Source: an uncultured bacterium (GTDB taxonomy: Bacteria; Bacillota_I; Bacilli_A; RF39; UBA660). From it: DNA of 21,529 nucleotides. The notes under the pieces are model-generated. The model did not search any database and was not told the DNA's origin. It saw only the letters and a list, made by a program, of their open reading frames with translations. Numbering within the stretch: position 1 is the first letter of the stretch; the number at the start of each line of letters is the position of its first letter. This document shows, in pieces, positions 16,538 through 21,529 of the stretch. Both the position numbers and the translations under genes were made by a program. The stretch is taken from the NCBI GenBank assembly GCA_900314225.1, contig OMUM01000212.1, positions 1 through 21,529 of the forward strand. Direction: 5' to 3'.

Positions 16538-17480
16538 AATTAATTGTCTTATTTCCATGTTCTAATATATATTCTTTTACTGGTCCAAAAGTCTTACGAT
16601 GCTCTTTAAGTATTCCATATTCGTTTATGGCAGCAATATGTTCTTTAGTAGGATAACCAACATTTTTTTTAAAATCATACAGAGGATATTTCAAATCAAG
16701 TTCTCGCATTAATTTATCCCTTGTAACTTTAGCAATTATACTAGCAGCACTTATTGTTATACTTTTAAGATCACCTTTAATAATAGAAGTTGTTGGAATA
16801 TCTATATCTAATTTCATAGCATCTATTAAAACATGTTCAATTTTACATTCTTTTAAACAATTATTAATAGCTCTCTTCATAGCTATCTTAGTAGCTTCAT
16901 AAATATTATATTTATCTATTTCTTCAGCGCTACACTGTCCTATTCCAATGCCAAGAGCTTGCTTTTTTATTTCTTCATAAAAATAATCTCTTTTCTTTTC
17001 ACTTAACTTCTTACTATCAGTAAGTCCATCTAAATCAAATTTTTCCGGAAGAACTACACAAGCAGTAACTACTGGTCCTACTAATGGACCTCTTCCCACT
17101 TCATCAACTCCCGCAATATATTTAACACCAGAATTTCGCAATTCTCTTTCAAACTTATAATTATCAGAAGAATCTATTATTAATTTTATCTTTTTTAAAA
17201 ATTTCTTATCATAATTATTTTCTAACATAATTTTATATAATTCATCTAACTTATATACAAAATATCCATCCTTTTCAATTATCTTATCTAAGTTAAAATA
17301 CTTATTTTCAATGATTATATCTTTATCATTTGATTTATAATTTTTTGCAACATATAAAGTTATAATAGAAGTATTTCTCTTATAGCCAAGTAATACTAAA
17401 GCGCTTTCTCCTCCAATAATAAACTTATTCTTATCTAAAGATAATTGAGATAATTTATTTAAGATTTCTTTTTTATTCAT
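16536..17480 (-). CDS. rnhB: ribonuclease HII with an N-terminal nucleotidyltransferase-like domain
   Basis: Cleaves RNA in RNA-DNA hybrids and removes ribonucleotides from DNA. The RNase HII domain spans about 118-314: Asp126 and Glu127 in AGVDEVGRG, Asp220 in VLIDAMKL and Asp255 in KVTRDKLM form the DEDD active site; TDSKKLS and GYPTKEH are also conserved. The 314-aa length exceeds the usual 200-255 aa. The first 105 residues are unlike the N-terminus of B. subtilis RnhB. FIIGGESALVLLGYKRNTSIITLYV resembles the core of MNT/AbiEii-type nucleotidyltransferases (GGSALxLxGxxRxTxDIDL), but the catalytic DID is replaced by IIT, so this part would be catalytically dead. The fusion is read through in one frame from ATG 17480, with GGTGAAG upstream. 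It follows rbgA (and the hipA-like remnant), as in Bacillus. Confidence 0.93.
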   Translation of the reverse strand: MNKKEILNKLSQLSLDKNKFIIGGESALVLLGYKRNTSIITLYVAKNYKSNDKDIIIENKYFNLDKIIEKDGYFVYKLDELYKIMLENNYDKKFLKKIKLIIDSSDNYKFERELRNSGVKYIAGVDEVGRGPLVGPVVTACVVLPEKFDLDGLTDSKKLSEKKRDYFYEEIKKQALGIGIGQCSAEEIDKYNIYEATKIAMKRAINNCLKECKIEHVLIDAMKLDIDIPTTSIIKGDLKSITISAASIIAKVTRDKLMRELDLKYPLYDFKKNVGYPTKEHIAAINEYGILKEHRKTFGPVKEYILEHGNKTIN

Positions 17481-17498
17481 AATATCTTCACCATAAGA

Positions 17499-17507
17499 AG
17501 TATATCA
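17499..17507 (-). promoter_or_regulatory. possible extended -10 promoter for rnhB
   Basis: TGATATACT on the minus strand, 19 bases before the rnhB ATG and just after the hipA-like terminator. The leader would be very short, with the ribosome binding site at its 5' end, so this is tentative. Confidence 0.4.
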
Positions 17508-17512
17508 AAATG

Positions 17513-17540
17513 AAAAAAAATAGTAAATAACTTACTATTT
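17513..17540 (-). terminator. rho-independent terminator of the hipA-like gene
   Basis: A 9-bp stem AAATAGTAA/TTACTATTT (17532-17540 with 17518-17526), loop GTTAT, then T8. It overlaps the TAG stop. Confidence 0.85.
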
Positions 17541-18183
17541 AACAATTCTTTTTATTAATTTTTTTTGAATATGATCAAAGCTTGTATAATGTTCTTCTAT
17601 TACAGAAGGTATTTTTAAGTCTCTTTCATTATAACTTTTTCTAGCAATTTCCAATAAATTAATATCCAAATATGATTCTAATTCATATTTTAATCTTTCA
17701 TGACTACTTATAAATTCTTTTATTGTATTAATATCTTTAAATTTATATAAATCATTATCATATAAAAATTTACTTGAATAAAGTGCATTATTTAGAGAAA
17801 ATTCAAAGTCATATAATGGAGCTAAATGAATGTAATTATTTTTATCCTGATAAAACATTATATTAGATTCGTTACGGTCTTGTTGACCCATGTAAATATC
17901 TAAAGCAAACATGTCAATTATTTCATCTAATAATTCATTACGGTTTTTTTTATTTGGGCATAAAGATAATATTTTTTCTAAAGTATTTAATTTATTACAT
18001 AAATCATATGGGATTTTAAAATAATTTAAACCATCTTTCTTGAAGTCAAATGATCCTAATTTAATACTTATTGATTGATCGTTTAATTTAGAATATTTTT
18101 TAAATTGGTTTCTATGATGACTATAATTTATTCCAACTAAAAAGTAATGGGCAGATGGAATATTTTTAATATGACATAATTCT
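17535..18183 (-). pseudogene. HipA-like kinase, 3' fragment with the catalytic core
   Basis: C-terminal part of a HipA-fold Ser/Thr kinase. The first ATG after the break is 17912 (125 aa), but the frame is open and coding-like up to the duplication (HIKNIPSAHYFLVG, then ISIKLGSFDFKKDG and LLDEIIDMFALDIYMG). The catalytic region reads GQQDRNESNIMFY...IHLAPLYDFEFSL. In restored numbering (267 aa) the catalytic Asp is 154, Asn159 and Asp177 bind Mg; this matches the HipA pattern DxHxxN...LAPLYD. All key residues survive, so the active site was functional until the recent break. It is smaller than classic HipA (about 440 aa) and has no HipB-like partner nearby. The target is unknown. It ends at a strong terminator before rnhB. 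Confidence 0.72.
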
Positions 18184-18352
18184 TATGACATAATTCTTCA
18201 CCAATAAATTCAGTACTATTAAAATTTTTTATATATATTTTTTTATCTGTTTTTTCTGCACATATGTGATTATTTTCATCTAATTTAATATATTTACCTT
18301 TTATTAAATAAATATTTGATTCATCTGTAAGACATTCATTAACTGACATCAT
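18137..18352 (-). pseudogene. HipA-like kinase, 5' fragment (frameshifted by a 14-bp duplication)
   Basis: N-terminal part of the kinase gene. The ATG overlaps the rbgA stop by four bases (ATGA), so translation is probably coupled. About 55 residues are the genuine N-terminus (SNIYLIKGKYIKLDEN, then STEFIGEELCH, where the Glu fits the kinase helix C region). After the second copy of a 14-bp repeat the frame runs on for some 16 wrong residues (NYVILKIFHLPITF) and stops. Removing one repeat copy gives one continuous 267-aa reading frame from 18352 to 17535. No other stop lies in that restored frame. Confidence 0.72.
18170..18197 (+). repeat. perfect 14-bp tandem duplication inside the hipA-like gene
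   Basis: TATGACATAATTCT occurs twice with no gap (18170-18183 and 18184-18197), with no mismatches. Fourteen is not a multiple of three, so the extra copy shifts the frame of the hipA-like gene. Confidence 0.95.
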
Positions 18353-19224
18353 TTTATTCTATCAAAAGTAATATTTCCAAAGTATCCATTTCTTAGATCT
18401 CTTATAATTATATTTGAAACTTTTTCATAATCAACAATATTGCCTCTTGATAAAGCTCCCCTTTTTCTTCCAATTATTTCATATGCTTTTACTATATCAT
18501 CTAAGTTTGTTATATCATATCTTTCTTTTAATTTATTTGGATATAAAGTATATAACTTATTTAATATAAAAGTTGCGATATTGTCTATATTAATTATTTC
18601 ATCTTTAATTGATGAAAAAGCAGCAAGTGTTTTTGCTCCATCTTGATCTGTTAATTTAGGCCATAATATACCAGGAGTATCAAGTAATTCAATATCTTTA
18701 TTTACTCTTATCCAACTAAGTGTTTTAGTAAATCCTGGTTTGTTGCCAACACCGGCGGACTTTCTTCCAACTAATCTATTTATTAATGTGCTTTTTCCAA
18801 CATTTGGAACACCAACAATTAATACTCTAGCAGATCTAGGCTTCATTCCCTTGCTAATTCTACTTTGATTGATATTACTCATAATTTCATTAGTAATTGA
18901 AATTATATTACTAGTATCTCCTTTCATTAAATCTACAGGTGCTATATTATAACCATTTTTCTTATAATTAGCAAGTATTTTATTAGTTTCCTCTTTGTCA
19001 CATAAATCATATTTAGTTACGATTAAAATCCTAGGTTTATTTTTAATTAAGTCATCAATATCTACTATTTTAGAAGAAATTGGCATTCTAGCATCTATTA
19101 CTTCATAAACAATATCTATTAAATTTAATTTATCACTAATTTCACGTTTTGTTTTGGCCATATGTCCTGGAAACCAGTTAATCGAAGTTTTGTGAAACAC
19201 CTTTTCTTCTTGCTCTTTTGCCAT
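18349..19224 (-). CDS. rbgA: ribosome biogenesis GTPase RbgA (YlqF)
   Basis: Circularly permuted GTPase needed for late assembly of the 50S ribosomal subunit. In the 291-aa form the GTPase motifs come in permuted order: G4 TKYD (70-73), G1 GVPNVGKST (138-146), G2 region GFTKT (164-168), G3 DTPG (182-185). NWFPGHMAKTKR (16-27) is the YlqF N-terminal signature. G4 has Thr in place of the usual Asn (NKxD), a substitution seen in some GTPases. The C-terminal ANTAR-like helical domain closes the protein. ATG 19224 follows AAGGAAGTGAT; an in-frame GTG at 19233 lies inside that site. It starts six bases after the end of the deoxyribosyltransferase-like gene and overlaps the hipA-like start. rbgA followed by rnhB is the order in Bacillus. 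Confidence 0.94.
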   Translation of the reverse strand: MAKEQEEKVFHKTSINWFPGHMAKTKREISDKLNLIDIVYEVIDARMPISSKIVDIDDLIKNKPRILIVTKYDLCDKEETNKILANYKKNGYNIAPVDLMKGDTSNIISITNEIMSNINQSRISKGMKPRSARVLIVGVPNVGKSTLINRLVGRKSAGVGNKPGFTKTLSWIRVNKDIELLDTPGILWPKLTDQDGAKTLAAFSSIKDEIINIDNIATFILNKLYTLYPNKLKERYDITNLDDIVKAYEIIGRKRGALSRGNIVDYEKVSNIIIRDLRNGYFGNITFDRIK

Positions 19225-19229
19225 ATAAA

Positions 19230-19751
19230 TCACTTCCTTTCTAAAATCTTTCTTTTGTTTAATGGTAATATTTCAGAATCTTTTTCATCATATAAATTAT
19301 TTGCTAATATTATTGATTCTTTTAATAATTCATCTAAATCATTTATTGGAATTTTATTATAGTCTTCTTTATATAACCAATCAAGATACTTTATTTTTGT
19401 AGCATCATCTGGTCTACCATATATTACTTTGCCTGAATGTAACCAATATCCAAATTCTACATTTGTAGTAAAAGCAGGCATATCAGGTAAACTTCTAGGA
19501 ATCCAAAACAAAATAACTGTTGCTTCCGTTAATGCTTCTCTTTCCCACATTGCTTGATCAACATAATCCGTCTTAGGTTTCCATGTTGAATATTCTGGAA
19601 CATATACTACTCCATCAAATCCTAATTCATTTAATTTTTCGCAAGCAGTAGTTCTCCAAGATTTTACATTCCCATCTCTTGGAGTTGGTCCAGCTATAAA
19701 TATAGATTTTTTATTTTTTATAACTTCTTGATCCGAATAATTAATTACCAT
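19230..19751 (-). CDS. nucleoside 2-deoxyribosyltransferase-like protein
   Basis: A 173-aa cytoplasmic protein of the nucleoside 2-deoxyribosyltransferase-like family (Nuc_deoxyri_tr2 type). Such proteins move or hydrolyse deoxyribose on nucleosides or related compounds; the substrate here is unknown. The N-terminal SIFIAGPTPRDG (16-27) is the Rossmann-like phosphate or sugar loop. SWRTTACEKLNELGFDGVVYVPE (31-53) and MWEREAL (68-74) follow, then ILFWIPR and MPAFTTNVEFG (91-101), where Glu99 is the likely catalytic acid. All look intact. ATG 19751 has AGGGAATCGTGAT upstream. It lies between the recombinase (28 bases away) and rbgA (6 bases away), reading the same way, and probably shares their transcript. 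Its presence beside the conserved rbgA-rnhB block suggests either lineage-specific content or cargo of the neighbouring mobile region. Confidence 0.85.
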   Translation of the reverse strand: MVINYSDQEVIKNKKSIFIAGPTPRDGNVKSWRTTACEKLNELGFDGVVYVPEYSTWKPKTDYVDQAMWEREALTEATVILFWIPRSLPDMPAFTTNVEFGYWLHSGKVIYGRPDDATKIKYLDWLYKEDYNKIPINDLDELLKESIILANNLYDEKDSEILPLNKRKILERK

Positions 19752-19779
19752 TATATCACGATTCCCTTCTTAATAAATC

Positions 19780-21000
19780 TTACTTAAATATTATTTTAAC
19801 ACTTTTATCTTCATTGATATATATAACATCAATAAGTCGATATAATAAACTATCATTTAATTCTTTATCAGTTATATTTAAACCTTTATTCTCATTGATT
19901 ATTTGTAGCACTTCATTATATAGTTTCTCTCGTTCTACAGAATGGCTTGTACACTTAGAATATTTTATATAATTCTTACAATAATAGTACTTTTTGTTTT
20001 TTCCATTCTTCAAATATACTAGGCTTCCACAATCAGCACACTTTAAATAAGATAATAAAATATCTTCACTATTTCTAGAACCTTTTTTCTTATCCAAAAT
20101 ATTTTGTACTTCTTCAAATTTATCTTTACTTATTATTGGTTCATGATGATTTTCAGTTATTATCCATTCATCTTTATTTACATCAATTAATTTATCTGTT
20201 CTATAATTAGGTTTTGTTTTAATATTTTGAATTAATGTTCCTGTATATGTTTCATTTCTTAATATTCTATTTACTATTTCAGCATTCCATTTTTTAGAAC
20301 GAATTAAATCTTCATTATTTTTATTATCATTACTTAATTTATATAAACTTGGAGTTAAAACATTTTTATTATTTAAATGTTCTGCTATCTCTTTTCTGCT
20401 CTTACCTAAAAGTATCATATTAAATATTTTCTTTACAATATAGGACGCTTCTTTATCTATAATAAATTTATGTTTATATTTAGGATTTTTCAAATATCCA
20501 TAAGGTGCTGTTACTCCAATAAACTCTCCATTCAATTGTTTAATTTTTAAAGTTGACCTAACTTTTTCTGAAATATCTCTAGCATATTGATCGTTCATTA
20601 AATTCTTTAACGGAACAGCAATACTATTTACTGACTTTGGATTTTTATAACTATCTATATCATCAATTATTGAAATAAATCTAACGTTATATCCAGGAAG
20701 GATATTTTCTATATAATCATCTGATTGTATGTGGTTTCTTCCAAATCTTGATAAGTCTTTTACTATTACTGTATTTACTTGTCCATCCACTATATCTTTA
20801 AACATTCTTTTATATTCAGGTCTATCAAATGTAGTACCTGAATATCCATCATCTATATAAAAATCAAATAATTCTAAATCTTCATTTTTTTCAATATATG
20901 AAGTAATTATTAACTTTTGATTAGTAACACTATTTGATTCATCTTTTATTTTATCTTCTTTAGATAATCTAATATATCCTGCAACCTTATATTTTTGCAT
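19780..21000 (-). CDS. large serine recombinase (TnpX/TndX-like), compact
   Basis: Site-specific serine recombinase, the kind that moves conjugative or mobilisable elements and prophages. The resolvase domain (about 1-150) has the nucleophile Ser13 in YIRLSKEDK, plus Arg85 and Arg88 in DLSRFGRNH. The recombinase domain follows (about 165-270, with APYGYL, SRKEIAEHLN, ILRNETYTGTL). A zinc ribbon has Cys321, Cys324, Cys341 and Cys350. At 406 aa it is shorter than the usual 500-plus: the coiled-coil stretch after the zinc ribbon is nearly absent, yet the typical closing strand (LIDVIYINEDKSVKIIFK) is present. That suggests internal shortening rather than C-terminal truncation. ATG 21000 has AGAGGTGAT upstream. 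It follows the DinD-family gene by 22 bases. I could not find attachment sites. Confidence 0.93.
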   Translation of the reverse strand: MQKYKVAGYIRLSKEDKIKDESNSVTNQKLIITSYIEKNEDLELFDFYIDDGYSGTTFDRPEYKRMFKDIVDGQVNTVIVKDLSRFGRNHIQSDDYIENILPGYNVRFISIIDDIDSYKNPKSVNSIAVPLKNLMNDQYARDISEKVRSTLKIKQLNGEFIGVTAPYGYLKNPKYKHKFIIDKEASYIVKKIFNMILLGKSRKEIAEHLNNKNVLTPSLYKLSNDNKNNEDLIRSKKWNAEIVNRILRNETYTGTLIQNIKTKPNYRTDKLIDVNKDEWIITENHHEPIISKDKFEEVQNILDKKKGSRNSEDILLSYLKCADCGSLVYLKNGKNKKYYYCKNYIKYSKCTSHSVEREKLYNEVLQIINENKGLNITDKELNDSLLYRLIDVIYINEDKSVKIIFK

Positions 21001-21022
21001 TACTAATCACCTCTTTTAGATA

Positions 21023-21529
21023 CTATTTTATTCCCTCAAGTTGCTTATTTTCTTTATTTTCTAATTTTTTCTTTTCTCTTTCAAGTTCCTTTAAACTCTT
21101 TTTAGGTGTCGGCATTTCTTCAGGCATCATTCCACCAATATCTGCAATTGCTTTTCTTACTTTTTTACCAACCTCATAATGTACGTCTTTCGCTTCTTTT
21201 TCACCTTGTACATTATCTCTTATTAGTCTTTGCTTAGTTTGATTTATCCTAAATAAATTAGCAACCAACTCATCTTCATTCATATTATCTAAAATATCTT
21301 CTCTATATCTTAATTTTTTTCTTTTAAAAATATCATCAGCAGTTTCACCGTTATATAATCCTTTATATCCTGCATTATGAAATTCAGCCATATTTTTAAC
21401 ACCTGCAGCTGAAGCAACTTTTTGAAGTGTGTAATTACCTTGTTTTGTTAATTTTCTTTGATAAAATCTTTTTTCCTCATCTGATAAAGAATCATATTCT
21501 TGTTCTGTTATTTCCTGTTTTCTTGTTTG
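21023..21529 (-). CDS. dinD: DinD-family DNA-damage-inducible protein (C-terminal part; 5' end outside the window)
   Basis: The frame is open from the window edge to the stop (168 residues), so the gene begins beyond 21529 and the ATG at 21391 is internal. The sequence follows the C-terminal half of E. coli DinD: EEKRFYQRKLTKQ, then FHNAGYKGLYNGETADDIF, DILDNMNEDELVANLFRINQT, RDNVQGEKEAKDVHYEVGKKVR and GGMMPEEMPTP. E. coli DinD is SOS-induced and is reported to affect RecA filaments; related proteins occur as phage antirepressors with a Bro-N domain. The last 25 residues are Lys/Glu-rich and likely coiled coil. It sits directly upstream of the serine recombinase, in the same direction, which fits a mobile element or stress module. 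The N-terminal domain cannot be judged. Confidence 0.88.
   Translation of the reverse strand, partial: QTRKQEITEQEYDSLSDEEKRFYQRKLTKQGNYTLQKVASAAGVKNMAEFHNAGYKGLYNGETADDIFKRKKLRYREDILDNMNEDELVANLFRINQTKQRLIRDNVQGEKEAKDVHYEVGKKVRKAIADIGGMMPEEMPTPKKSLKELEREKKKLENKENKQLEGIK

Noticed and set aside
19744..19756. TGATATAAT at the start of the deoxyribosyltransferase-like gene
   Set aside because: A promoter there would start transcription inside the coding region; the match arises from the ribosome binding site running into the start codon.
1..21529. tRNA, rRNA, CRISPR arrays, origins and recombinase attachment sites
   Set aside because: Looked for on both strands; no cloverleaf ending in CCA-like context, no regularly spaced repeats, and no paired att-like direct repeats were found by eye.

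Overview
The window is very AT-rich bacterial DNA with short intergenic gaps. TGA is a normal stop and TGG encodes Trp, so the genetic code looks standard. Gene content and order point to a low-GC Firmicutes/Bacilli-type bacterium, probably one of the small-genome, uncultured gut lineages near Erysipelotrichia/RF39. That placement is an inference; there is no 16S gene here. All genes run on the minus strand except the first.

Region 1 (1-1600): a plus-strand alpha/beta hydrolase converges, with a 4-base overlap, on a small membrane-anchored protein of unknown function. Region 2 (1602-10780): a conserved Firmicutes block, read right to left as comN-like, secDF, relA, dtd, an AI-2E-family membrane protein, then a promoter and T-box leader controlling hisS-aspS. 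In Bacillus subtilis the same order is comN-secDF-(recJ-apt)-relA-dtd-hisS-aspS; recJ and apt are absent here. The aspS is the short archaeal/clostridial type. The T-box carries GACAU at the specifier, in which an Asp and a His codon overlap, and UGGC at the acceptor-binding site, which fits tRNA-Asp.

Region 3 (10920-12660): a signal-peptide surface protein split by a one-base frameshift. Region 4 (12751-19224): a second conserved block, rbgA-rnhB-topA-xerC, as in Bacillus. It carries two insertions: a HipA-like kinase gene broken by a perfect 14-bp tandem duplication (between rbgA and rnhB), and an unknown 238-aa protein with a C-terminal QISLF clamp-binding-like motif (between topA and xerC). 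The rnhB product has an unusual N-terminal domain resembling a degenerate nucleotidyltransferase.

Region 5 (19230-21529): a nucleoside 2-deoxyribosyltransferase-like gene, a compact serine recombinase and the C-terminal part of a DinD-family protein, reading toward rbgA. This end looks accessory or mobile.

The conserved genes cover translation fidelity (HisRS, AspRS, Dtd, RbgA), stringent response (Rel), secretion (SecDF) and chromosome maintenance (TopA, RNase HII, XerC). At several gene boundaries the T-tract of one gene's terminator is followed directly by an extended -10 promoter for the next gene. I saw no CRISPR array, rRNA or tRNA.
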